DNA from: Gammaproteobacteria bacterium
GTDB lineage: Bacteria; Pseudomonadota; Gammaproteobacteria; GCA-001735895
DNA length: 7,219 bases
NCBI GenBank assembly: GCA_003231795.1
Contig: QIJI01000080.1
Coordinates: forward strand, 1-7,219
Direction: 5' to 3'
Part shown: piece after piece, positions 1 to 6,299 of the stretch
How the letters are laid out: each line of letters starts with the position of its first letter
Numbering within the stretch: the stretch's first letter is position 1
Made by a program: the position numbers and the translations under genes
The notes under the pieces: generated by a model
Seen by the model: only the letters and a program-made list of their open reading frames with translations
What the model was told of the DNA's origin: nothing
Databases searched by the model: none

Positions 1-132
1 GGGTTGTGCCCCACCGAAAGAATTTTCGCGACCCGAGGTTGCCGAAATCCTGATAAATTATTACCGATCCCTATAGGTAAATATTTCAGTCAAAGCTAGA
101 TCACCCTCCGTCTCTTTGCGATACTCTGCGCT
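1..132. other. Upstream region of ispB, no confident promoter
   Basis: This non-coding stretch precedes ispB. It is AT-rich between about 50 and 90 and contains a short inverted repeat, TTACC (61-65) and GGTAA (76-80). I found no pair of -35 and -10 boxes with acceptable spacing. There is also no Shine-Dalgarno sequence in the 15 nt before the ATG at 133, so translation may start without strong 16S rRNA pairing. In many gammaproteobacteria the ribosomal protein genes rplU-rpmA lie divergently upstream of ispB. That would be off the left edge here and cannot be confirmed. Confidence 0.5.
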
Positions 133-1134
133 ATGCCCGAAGCAGTAGCGACTCCGAATCAAGCCTTTTCTCTGGAAGCACTTAAAACGCTTACCGATAG
201 CGACATGTTGCGCGTCAACCAGGTTATTACCGACAACCTGGCTTCCGACGTAGTACTCATCGATCAGCTAAGCCAGCACATCATTTTGAGTGGGGGCAAA
301 CGTCTGCGCCCAATGCTGGTAATCTTAAGCGCCCGGGCCTGCCGCTATTCAGGCGAAATGGACGCATTGCTCGCGGCTGTAGTCGAATTCATTCACACTG
401 CCACTTTGCTGCACGACGATGTCGTCGATGATTCCGATATGCGGCGCGGACGGCAAACCGCGAGTCATATCTGGGGTAACGAAGCCGCTGTACTGGTTGG
501 CGACTATCTCTACTCACGCGCCTTTCAAATGATGGTACGGGCACAATCGATGACCATTATGGATTTGCTCGCCAATGCCACCAACACCATCGCCCAGGGC
601 GAAGTGCTGCAACTACTCAATATAAATGATGCGGATACCAGTGAAGCGCGATATCACGAAGTCATTTATGGCAAAACAGCCTGCCTTTTTGAAGCAGCCG
701 CGAAAATCGGAGCCTTGCTTTCAAATGCCAGTGAGGAAACCGGAGAAGTCTTGCAGGCTTACGGCAAGCATCTCGGCATCGCATTTCAATTGGTCGACGA
801 CGCACTGGATTACTCGGCAAAAAGCGATGTCATCGGCAAGAACGTGGGCGACGATCTGGCTGAAGGCAAACCGACCCTGCCGTTAATCCACGCCATGAAA
901 AATGGTAGTGATGAACAGAAGTCTCTTATTCGAGAGGCTATCGAACAGGGGTCAGTCGAAAAATTCGACCAGATTTCCCAGGTTATCCAGGAAACCGGTG
1001 CGCTCGAGTATACCCTTGAGCAAGCTCGCTCGGCAGCTACTCAGGCAAAACAACATATCCAGGGTCTTGAGCAAAGCGAATACAAACAAGCACTAATGTT
1101 CCTCGCTGACTATGCGGTTGAAAGACAATATTGA
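133..1134 (+). CDS. ispB: Octaprenyl diphosphate synthase (trans-polyprenyl synthetase)
   Basis: This 333-residue enzyme extends farnesyl diphosphate with isopentenyl diphosphate units to the long all-trans chain used for ubiquinone and menaquinone. It is cytoplasmic. All family hallmarks are present: GGKRLRP at residues 54-60, the first aspartate-rich motif DDVVDD at 95-100 followed by DMRRGR, lysine 181 in the YGKT segment, and the second aspartate-rich motif DDALD at 222-226 followed by GDDLAEGKPTLP. Length and order match E. coli IspB (about 323 residues), with roughly 10 extra N-terminal residues. The ATG at 133 is the first sensible start, although it lacks a clear ribosome-binding site. 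The stop codon overlaps the start of the downstream methyltransferase gene. The C8 product length is inferred from similarity to IspB, since chain length can vary within the family. Confidence 0.96.
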   Translation: MPEAVATPNQAFSLEALKTLTDSDMLRVNQVITDNLASDVVLIDQLSQHIILSGGKRLRPMLVILSARACRYSGEMDALLAAVVEFIHTATLLHDDVVDDSDMRRGRQTASHIWGNEAAVLVGDYLYSRAFQMMVRAQSMTIMDLLANATNTIAQGEVLQLLNINDADTSEARYHEVIYGKTACLFEAAAKIGALLSNASEETGEVLQAYGKHLGIAFQLVDDALDYSAKSDVIGKNVGDDLAEGKPTLPLIHAMKNGSDEQKSLIREAIEQGSVEKFDQISQVIQETGALEYTLEQARSAATQAKQHIQGLEQSEYKQALMFLADYAVERQY

Positions 1135-2156
1135 ATCTGTTTGACGAAATGCTTGCGCAAAATAAAACCCTGCTCGCCGATGGAGCGACGGGGACGAATT
1201 TTTTTGCAATGGGACTGCAAAGCGGAGACGCGCCCGAGCTGTGGAATATCGACTATCCCGAACGGGTGGAACAACATTACCGATCTTTTATCGAAGCCGG
1301 CTCGGACATCGTGTTAACCAACACTTTCGGTGGCACCCGATATCGTCTAAAACTGCACAAAGCACAAGAACGAGTTATTGAATTAAACATCGCTGCCGCG
1401 AAGATTTTGCGCGAGGTAGTCGAAAGCTATGATCGCGACATCATCGTCGCCGGCTCGATGGGTCCAACTGGTGAAATTCTGGCGCCACTTGGGGACCTGC
1501 AGGCTGAGGATGCCATAGCTGCATTCGCCGAACAGGCGCTGGCACTGGAACAAGGCGGTGCCGATGTGCTCTGGATTGAAACCATGTCGTCGCAGGAAGA
1601 AGTCCAGTACGCGGTCGAGGGCGCACGGCAGGCTTCATTGCCGATCGTGTTTACGATGAGCTTCGATACCAACGGCCGCACCATGATGGGAGTTGGTGCC
1701 GAAGACATGATGAAGCTGCATCAGCGTCTCGACGTACATGCCTGTGGCACCAACTGCGGCATTGGTGCGTCTGAAGTGGTCGCGGCGATTTTAAATTTTC
1801 AGGCAAGCAAAGTCGGGGCTGATTCAAACCCGGTTCTGATAGCCAAGGCCAATTGTGGAATCCCGGAATTTATCGAAGGTGAAATCCACTATAACGGTAC
1901 ACCCGAAATCATGGCATCCTACGCCACAATGGCGCGTGACGCCGGGGCTCGAATCGTCGGCGGTTGCTGCGGCACATCACCCGAGCACGTAGCGGCCATG
2001 CGCCATGCACTCGACAACACAGCCCCCGGTCCAACACCGAGCATTGAAGAAGTACAGGCGGTACTCGGTGAAATTACCGCCGGTGCCCAGGCGCAGGCCA
2101 ACGGCGAGCACGAAATCAAAACCCGGGGCAGTATGCGACGTCGGCGACGTCGTTAA
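1131..2156 (+). CDS. bmt: Homocysteine S-methyltransferase, bacterial betaine-homocysteine type
   Basis: This 341-residue TIM-barrel enzyme transfers a methyl group to homocysteine to make methionine, with glycine betaine (or a related methyl donor) the likely donor. Visible motifs are DGATGTN at 17-23, TNTFGGTRYRLKLH around 63-76, GSMGPTGE at 108-115, and the zinc-binding cysteines C209 (GTNCG) plus C279 and C280 (GGCCGT). It corresponds to the N-terminal homocysteine-binding half of methionine synthase and has no cobalamin or folate domain, as expected for the stand-alone betaine-type family. The start is TTG at 1131, overlapping the ispB stop (TTGA, 4 nt), which suggests translational coupling. 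An in-frame ATG at 1149 (residue 7) is the alternative. The protein ends in six consecutive arginines after a low-complexity stretch. The family is secure; the methyl donor is inferred, and other donors such as dimethylsulfoniopropionate or S-methylmethionine are possible. Confidence 0.88.
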   Translation: MNLFDEMLAQNKTLLADGATGTNFFAMGLQSGDAPELWNIDYPERVEQHYRSFIEAGSDIVLTNTFGGTRYRLKLHKAQERVIELNIAAAKILREVVESYDRDIIVAGSMGPTGEILAPLGDLQAEDAIAAFAEQALALEQGGADVLWIETMSSQEEVQYAVEGARQASLPIVFTMSFDTNGRTMMGVGAEDMMKLHQRLDVHACGTNCGIGASEVVAAILNFQASKVGADSNPVLIAKANCGIPEFIEGEIHYNGTPEIMASYATMARDAGARIVGGCCGTSPEHVAAMRHALDNTAPGPTPSIEEVQAVLGEITAGAQAQANGEHEIKTRGSMRRRRRR

Positions 2157-2188
2157 CCCTTTCGGCATCCCTACGCTACTTCCCCGTC

Positions 2189-2208
2189 ATCCCGGTGAAA
2201 ACCGGGAT
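2189..2208. repeat. REP-like GAAA-capped hairpin between convergent genes
   Basis: ATCCCGGT (2189-2196) and ACCGGGAT (2201-2208) pair perfectly around a GAAA tetraloop. The flanks (CGTCATCCCGG on the left, GGGATCAGG on the right) resemble the dispersed palindromic repeats of the CGTCATCCCGGCGAAAGCC type found in many proteobacterial genomes. It lies between the convergent stop codons of the methyltransferase and guanidinobutyrase genes, and its right arm ends on the first base (+ strand order) of the gbuA stop triplet. Neither side carries a T-run, so it is not a classic intrinsic terminator. It could still slow polymerase or protect both mRNA 3' ends. Copy number elsewhere in the genome cannot be seen from this window. 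Confidence 0.65.
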
Positions 2209-3164
2209 CAGGTTCGGTACTCTACTCCGGGAAAGACGCAAAGCATTTCAAACAGCAGATTGGCCGCTGTCAGGGACGTATTACCCGAAATATCATAGGC
2301 CGGGGCCACTTCTACCAGATCACCACCGACAATATCGAGACCCCGACAGCCGCGAATGATTTCAAGGCCCTGGTGTATGGTTAAACCGCCAATTTCCGGG
2401 GTACCGGTGCCGGGGGCGTAAGCCGGATCGAGTCCATCGATATCGAAAGTCAGGTAAACCGGTCCGGCGCCAAGCTGCTCGCGCACCTCTCCCATCAACG
2501 GTGCCAGCGATTGATACCAGCATTCCTCGGCCTGTACCACGCGCACCCCTTGCGCGCGCGGCCAGTCAAAGTCATCCGCTTCGTAGCCACTGGCGCGCAA
2601 TCCAATCTGCACCATCCGGGACGGTTCAATCAAGCCTTCTTCAATTGCCCGGCGAAACGGGGTGCCATGCGCAATCGGCTCACCGAACATATGGTCGTTA
2701 ATATCGGCATGTGCATCGACATGAACGATTCCAAGTGGACCATGTTTCTTGTTAAGCGCTCGCAAAATGGGCAATGAAATGGTGTGATCGCCGCCGAGGG
2801 TCAGCGGCTTGCAATCATGTGACAGAATTTCATCGTAAGCCTTTTCGATAATTGCGACTGATTTCTGCAGGTTAAAAGTATTGATCGCAACGTCGCCGAT
2901 ATCGGCAACCTGTAACGAGTCGAAAGGCGCCGCGCGGGTTGCCATGTTATAGGGTCGGATCAAACAGGATTCGGTACGAATCTGACGCGGGCCGAAACGT
3001 GAACCGGCACGATTGGAGGTACCGATATCGAATGGCACGCCAACAAAGCAAACGTCCAGGTCACTGGCGCTACTATTGTGCGGCAGGCGCATCATCGTCG
3101 CGATGCCACCGAAGCGCGGCATTTCGTTACCCCCGAGGGGTTGATTAAACTTTTTTCCAGTCAT
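2208..3164 (-). CDS. gbuA: Guanidinobutyrase-like ureohydrolase (arginase/agmatinase family)
   Basis: This 318-residue enzyme is predicted to hydrolyse 4-guanidinobutyrate to 4-aminobutyrate and urea with a binuclear manganese centre. Metal ligands are all present: H127 in GGDHT, D150, H152 and D154 in DAHAD, and D241 and D243 in FDIDGLDP. The N-terminal stretch around residues 8-27 (QPLGGNEMPRFGG onward), the RPYNMAT segment near 70 and QAEECW near 211 closely match Pseudomonas GbuA as I remember it, more than agmatinase SpeB or guanidinopropionase GpuA. The ATG at 3164 is preceded by AGAGG five nucleotides upstream. The gene starts 17 nt after the upstream flavoprotein gene, so it is probably the last gene of that operon. 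Automated pipelines would probably label it agmatinase. The GbuA specificity is inferred from sequence resemblance, not from an alignment. Confidence 0.85.
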   Translation of the reverse strand: MTGKKFNQPLGGNEMPRFGGIATMMRLPHNSSASDLDVCFVGVPFDIGTSNRAGSRFGPRQIRTESCLIRPYNMATRAAPFDSLQVADIGDVAINTFNLQKSVAIIEKAYDEILSHDCKPLTLGGDHTISLPILRALNKKHGPLGIVHVDAHADINDHMFGEPIAHGTPFRRAIEEGLIEPSRMVQIGLRASGYEADDFDWPRAQGVRVVQAEECWYQSLAPLMGEVREQLGAGPVYLTFDIDGLDPAYAPGTGTPEIGGLTIHQGLEIIRGCRGLDIVGGDLVEVAPAYDISGNTSLTAANLLFEMLCVFPGVEYRT

Positions 3165-3181
3165 AACTACCTCTTAAGAAA

Positions 3182-4552
3182 TTAAGAATCTGCTAATTGG
3201 CCGAGCGTGATCGGTTTAATTGGTGGGCGGGCATTATAACGCCCAATTTCAGAAACCGGTTTTTTGTGTGCGCTGGCGAAAATCTGTTCTACCGTGGCGG
3301 CGCAAAGACGTCCCTGGCAAGGCCCCATTCCACATCGGGTAAATGCCTTTGCCTGATTTGGTCCGTTACAACCGAGTGCGATTACATCCCGTATATGGCC
3401 CGCGGTGACCTCTTCACAGCGACATACCAGGGTTTCATTGAGCGGTACCAGTGCGGATTCCGCAATCCGGTAATAGGCGTCCAGAAACGGCCGGATTGCG
3501 TGGTGTCTGTCGCGTGCTTTTTGAATCGGCCCTGCCAACTTGTCCCGCATCGCATGGTCGAGATATCCGAGCTGATGGGCAACCTGCAGCCCGGCCAGCT
3601 GTCCCGTTAGCCTGGCCGCACGAGCGCCGACTATGCCGCCCAGGTCCCCTGCCACAAAAATTCCCAACTGCGAGCTTTCTCCCCAGTTGTCCAGTTTCGG
3701 CTGCCAGCTTTGGCGGGCTTCGTGCCACTCCAGTCCACAGCCTGCGGCCTGCGCAATCTGGAGATCGGGAATAACCCCCTGGTGTAGCAGCAGCAATCCA
3801 GTTTCGATGCACTGATTCTTCCCCGAAGAACTGAAATGGATGGCCTTAAGATTCGGGCCACCTTCGGCTCGTAAATCGCACACCGATTTGTGCCACGGGA
3901 TACCGGCTCGCCTGATAGCACGGGTCAATTGCAAACCTTTGAATAAATATTCACTGGCCACTAAAGCTTTAGGCAAATGGCGTAGCGCTTTGCCAGAATT
4001 CGATTTCGGGGTAGTTTCGAGCAGTGCAGCAATCTTGACTCCGGCCTGCAGATATTGCCAGGCGAGCAGTAACAGTAACGGGCCGCAACCGGCTAATACC
4101 ACTCCATCTTCGGGTACCATGGCTGCCGACTTGAGTAAAACCTGGCCCGCCCCGGCAGTCATTACACCGGGAAGCTGCCAACCGGGAAACGGCATCGGTC
4201 GCTCCTGAGCGCCGCTGGCTATAACGATCCGTTTTGCAAAAACCTGCTCACTGGCACCTTGCTGCAACAATCCGATTTGCCGAGATTTATCGAGATACCA
4301 GACCGAGGTATTCGGTTGATAATCAAGACTGGCCTGACGGAAGGCCTGCACTATCTGTGCGCCCATCGCGTAGTCTTTGCCCAGTAACCCGTGGTCAACC
4401 GAAGTATTTTCAATATTGCGGTAAATCTGACCACCGGGCCGCGCCTGTTCGTCGAACAGGATTACATCGACCCCATGTCCAGCCGCTGCCTGCGCAGCCG
4501 CCATGCCCGCCGGGCCCGCGCCGATTACTGCGAGCTGGTAGGAATCTTTCAC
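3182..4552 (-). CDS. FAD oxidoreductase alpha subunit with BFD-type [2Fe-2S] domain (OoxA/HcnB-like)
   Basis: This 456-residue flavoprotein resembles the alpha subunit of octopine/nopaline oxidases, HcnB of cyanide synthase and the matching subunit of heteromeric D-hydroxyproline dehydrogenase. Seen in order: an N-terminal FAD Rossmann motif GAGPAGMAAA (about 11-20), a PGGQIYR segment near 42-48, a second nucleotide-binding fold with GCGPLLL, a GVxAGD-like closing motif (FVAGDLGG), and a C-terminal BFD-like iron-sulfur domain. In that domain C377, C379, C407 and C412 are the probable [2Fe-2S] ligands, with further cysteines at 395 and 417. It starts with GTG at 4552 and overlaps the stop of the upstream [2Fe-2S] gene by 4 nt (GTGA), which implies coupled translation and a fixed subunit ratio. 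No signal peptide or membrane segment is evident. The physiological electron acceptor and substrate are unknown. Confidence 0.9.
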   Translation of the reverse strand: MKDSYQLAVIGAGPAGMAAAQAAAGHGVDVILFDEQARPGGQIYRNIENTSVDHGLLGKDYAMGAQIVQAFRQASLDYQPNTSVWYLDKSRQIGLLQQGASEQVFAKRIVIASGAQERPMPFPGWQLPGVMTAGAGQVLLKSAAMVPEDGVVLAGCGPLLLLLAWQYLQAGVKIAALLETTPKSNSGKALRHLPKALVASEYLFKGLQLTRAIRRAGIPWHKSVCDLRAEGGPNLKAIHFSSSGKNQCIETGLLLLHQGVIPDLQIAQAAGCGLEWHEARQSWQPKLDNWGESSQLGIFVAGDLGGIVGARAARLTGQLAGLQVAHQLGYLDHAMRDKLAGPIQKARDRHHAIRPFLDAYYRIAESALVPLNETLVCRCEEVTAGHIRDVIALGCNGPNQAKAFTRCGMGPCQGRLCAATVEQIFASAHKKPVSEIGRYNARPPIKPITLGQLADS

Positions 4553-4842
4553 GATTGCGATCCATTGTCAGCGGTACCACCGGGGCGACGCAAACACATT
4601 CCCTGCACAACCTCGATCTGACAGGCACGCTGATTCACGCCATCCACCTCGATCACGCACTCGAAACAGCTTCCCATCATGCAGTAGGCAGTACGAGGCG
4701 AGTGGCTGACTGGGCTATGTCCCATCGGGGTCTGGCCGGCAGCAATGAATGCCGCAGCCAGCGATATTCCGGCGGGCAAATCCAGCGACTCACCATCGAG
4801 CGTGACTTCAACCTGCGCGTTAGTGTCGAGAAATCGGAACAT
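4549..4842 (-). CDS. Small [2Fe-2S] ferredoxin-like subunit (HcnA/OoxX-like)
   Basis: This 97-residue protein has the beta-rich fold start and cysteine spacing of the short [2Fe-2S] subunit found in HcnA-type and opine oxidase complexes. The ligands are C54-x4-C59-x2-C62-x11-C74, with one further cysteine at 83. It would pass electrons between the two flavoprotein subunits encoded on either side. The ATG at 4842-4840 overlaps the TAA stop of the upstream oxidoreductase by one base. Its own TGA overlaps the next gene's GTG. No Shine-Dalgarno sequence is visible, which fits translational coupling. The length is normal for this subunit. In some relatives this domain is fused to the alpha subunit; here it is separate. 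Confidence 0.9.
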   Translation of the reverse strand: MFRFLDTNAQVEVTLDGESLDLPAGISLAAAFIAAGQTPMGHSPVSHSPRTAYCMMGSCFECVIEVDGVNQRACQIEVVQGMCLRRPGGTADNGSQS

Positions 4843-5954
4843 TAGTGTGAACGGACGCTAAAACGATCTGCAGAAAATTCATTGCCCGGCGCCGCCGATT
4901 CATCACCGCTTATCCAGTCGGCAAGCCCGGTCGCATGATATGCAGCCAGCGTAACCCCGCTGTGACAGGAAATCGCATACGCAGCGGGATGCTCCGAGGA
5001 CTGATGATAGATGGGGGCAGCATCCGGTGTCATCACACGTAACGCGCCCCAGGCGCGATTGAGCCGGATTTTGTGTAAATGCGGAAATATTTTTACTGCG
5101 CGCGTGGCAAGTTCCGTAATCACTTCGAGGCAGGTTGATTCGTCCAGTCCGACATCTTCGTGCGAGTTGCCGATCTGCAAGCTTCCCTCGCCGGTTTGAC
5201 GAACCTGCAAACTGGCGCAGGGTAGAAATGGATCTACCCGTTCCGATATCAACAGCTGTCCGCGCAACGGTTTTACCGGAATTGTCATATTTAAATCTTG
5301 TGCCAATCGTTGATTATCGAGACCGGCACAAAAAACTATCCGTTCGCATTGATAGCGCTCCGTGGCGGTATCCAGTACAAAATGATTTTGTTCGCGAGCA
5401 CTGCGCACAACAACCTGCTGCGGGATGTAGCGACAACCTTCTATTTGCATCTTCTGATGTAAGGCACGCAATAAATAGAGCGGGTTAACATGCCCGTCTT
5501 CAGGACAATAACTGGCACCGACTATGGCTTCGGAGACCTGTGGAATGCGTTCGCGCAGTTCGCTGTTATCAAACATCTGGTAGTTAAATTCACCACCTCG
5601 ATGTTGTTTAACCAGCTGCATTTCCTGGTTACGCGCCAGCCAGTCGGATTCGCTCAAACAGAAATCGTAGCCACCGGTCTGTTGTAACCCGATGTCGATC
5701 CCGGTTGAGTCGCGCAGCATTTGTTCGAACGCCGGCCAACGCCGCGCCGCATCGCCGGTGAGATGAGCATAGGCCGGAAAGTCACCGCCTTTACCCTGTA
5801 CCCAGATTAATCCGAAATTACCACGCGAGGCACGAAAATCGCGATCACCGCCATCGAGCACCGCAACTTGTCGACCTCGCCTGGCTATACCGCAAGCAAT
5901 GGCCGAACCAACCAAACCACCTCCGACAATAATGGTGTCGAAATGATTGTTCAT
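4842..5954 (-). CDS. DAO/DadA-type FAD amino-acid oxidoreductase (OoxB/HcnC-like beta subunit)
   Basis: This glycine-oxidase/D-amino-acid-dehydrogenase fold protein is predicted to carry the substrate-oxidising FAD of a three-subunit complex. The N-terminal FAD motif is GGGLVG at residues 11-16. RASRGNFGLIWVQGKG follows at about 41-56 and is typical of the opine oxidase/HcnC branch. Near the C-terminus SCHSGVTLA (about 330-338) is the FAD-contacting segment. The preferred start is ATG at 5954, giving 370 residues with the FAD motif at the usual distance from the N-terminus. A TTG at 5993 would add 13 residues with no family resemblance and would include a hairpin. The ribosome-binding site is weak (GGAA about 12 nt upstream). 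It is the first intact gene of the operon and overlaps the [2Fe-2S] gene by one base. Candidate substrates include octopine-type opines, D-amino acids and N-alkyl amino acids; the sequence alone does not decide. Confidence 0.88.
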   Translation of the reverse strand: MNNHFDTIIVGGGLVGSAIACGIARRGRQVAVLDGGDRDFRASRGNFGLIWVQGKGGDFPAYAHLTGDAARRWPAFEQMLRDSTGIDIGLQQTGGYDFCLSESDWLARNQEMQLVKQHRGGEFNYQMFDNSELRERIPQVSEAIVGASYCPEDGHVNPLYLLRALHQKMQIEGCRYIPQQVVVRSAREQNHFVLDTATERYQCERIVFCAGLDNQRLAQDLNMTIPVKPLRGQLLISERVDPFLPCASLQVRQTGEGSLQIGNSHEDVGLDESTCLEVITELATRAVKIFPHLHKIRLNRAWGALRVMTPDAAPIYHQSSEHPAAYAISCHSGVTLAAYHATGLADWISGDESAAPGNEFSADRFSVRSH

Positions 5955-5982
5955 CAGATGGATATATTCCGGGCTAGACGCG

Positions 5983-6016
5983 AAAAGAAGCAAGGCCCTT
6001 TTTGGGTTTGACCTTG
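5983..6016 (-). terminator. Terminator-like hairpin in the leader of the oxidoreductase operon
   Basis: On the - strand CAAGGTC (6016-6010) can pair with GGCCTTG (5997-5991) to give 7 bp with one G-U pair and a 12-nt loop. The stem is followed by CTTCTTTT (5990-5983), a broken T-run. This resembles a weak intrinsic terminator. It ends only 28 nt before the ATG of the oxidoreductase gene, leaving no room for a promoter. It would therefore act as an attenuator of transcripts coming from upstream, or be a leftover 3' end of the damaged transporter region. The long loop and imperfect T-run keep confidence low. Confidence 0.35.
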
Positions 6017-6041
6017 ACAGCGTTTTGCAGACACAGACGCA

Positions 6042-6200
6042 CTAACCAGTGCTTTTACCCGAGCCCGAGGCACCGGGAATGGAAATAACATCACCTTTGT
6101 GTGTCCGCATCGACATACCACGGATTACCTGGACATCGCCGAAACTTTTATGAAGATCGACCACTTCCAGCACAGTTTGGTCGGCTGCTATCGCGCTCAT
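6042..6200 (-). pseudogene. Truncated ABC transporter ATP-binding protein (basic/polar amino-acid uptake type)
   Basis: Only the first 52 residues of an ATPase of about 250 residues remain. The segment VVDLHKSFGDVQVIRGMSM (13-31) and the Walker A GASGSGKST (43-51) are typical of HisP/AotP/OccP-like subunits that energise uptake of arginine, histidine or octopine. The reading frame ends at TAG two codons after Walker A. The Q-loop, LSGGQ signature, Walker B and H-loop cannot fit before the next gene at 5954. The family's usual ISILG before the P-loop reads ISIPG here, another sign of decay. The start is well preserved: ATG at 6200 with GGAGGGG about 9 nt upstream. In the -1 (+2) frame the next codons read LVRLCLQN and run open to 5974. 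This faintly recalls the helix after Walker A, so a small indel followed by a larger deletion is possible. Confidence 0.82.
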
Positions 6201-6266
6201 TCGATTCGCCCCTCCAGAGGTCTTATAAGTAAGTACTGCTTTATAGTTATGCGCACATGGTAACCC

Positions 6267-6299
6267 TTTATAAAACATGAAACACTGGTACTCAGTCAA
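6267..6299 (-). promoter_or_regulatory. Possible promoter for the transporter remnant and operon
   Basis: On the - strand TTGACT (6299-6294) matches the sigma-70 -35 box in five of six positions. TTTTAT (6275-6270) sits 18 nt downstream as a moderate -10 candidate; a better-looking TATAAA (6272-6267) has a 21-nt spacer, which is too long. The -35 box lies inside one arm of the 34-bp palindrome, so a protein bound there could block or recruit polymerase. The predicted transcript would have a leader of roughly 60 nt before the well-formed ribosome-binding site of the truncated ATPase gene. It would then read through to the oxidoreductase operon. Confidence 0.3.

Noticed and set aside
30..100. 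Possible divergent or forward promoter upstream of ispB (TTGCCG at 39, TATAGG at 72, TTGACT on the - strand at 93-88)
   Set aside because: None of the candidate boxes form a pair with 16-18 nt spacing, so no promoter is called.
2005..2298. + strand open frame running from inside the methyltransferase gene through the convergent gap into gbuA
   Set aside because: It has low-complexity translation, crosses the REP-like hairpin and shows no start signal. Both flanking genes are well supported in other frames.
2208..3164. Calling the ureohydrolase agmatinase (SpeB) or arginase
   Set aside because: The N-terminal and mid-protein signature segments fit guanidinobutyrase better from memory of those families. 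The shared manganese motifs alone would not distinguish them.
3197..3610. Open frame on the + strand opposite the C-terminal part of the alpha-subunit gene
   Set aside because: It is fully antisense to the conserved BFD iron-sulfur domain and shows no family features.
4234..4845. Long open frame on the + strand (203 codons) opposite the two iron-sulfur protein genes
   Set aside because: Its translation has no recognisable motif, and it lies antisense to two genes with clear cofactor motifs and overlapping start/stop junctions. It is a codon-bias shadow.
3182..5954. Naming the three-subunit set as hydrogen cyanide synthase hcnABC
   Set aside because: The gene order differs (DAO, [2Fe-2S], alpha, versus A-B-C in hcn). 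The ureohydrolase partner and transporter remnant fit amino-acid or opine oxidation better. Subunit similarity is shared across the whole family.
5955..5993. Extended start (TTG at 5993) for the DAO-type oxidoreductase
   Set aside because: The additional 13 residues carry no family similarity, and the ATG at 5954 places the FAD motif at the usual position about 10 residues in.
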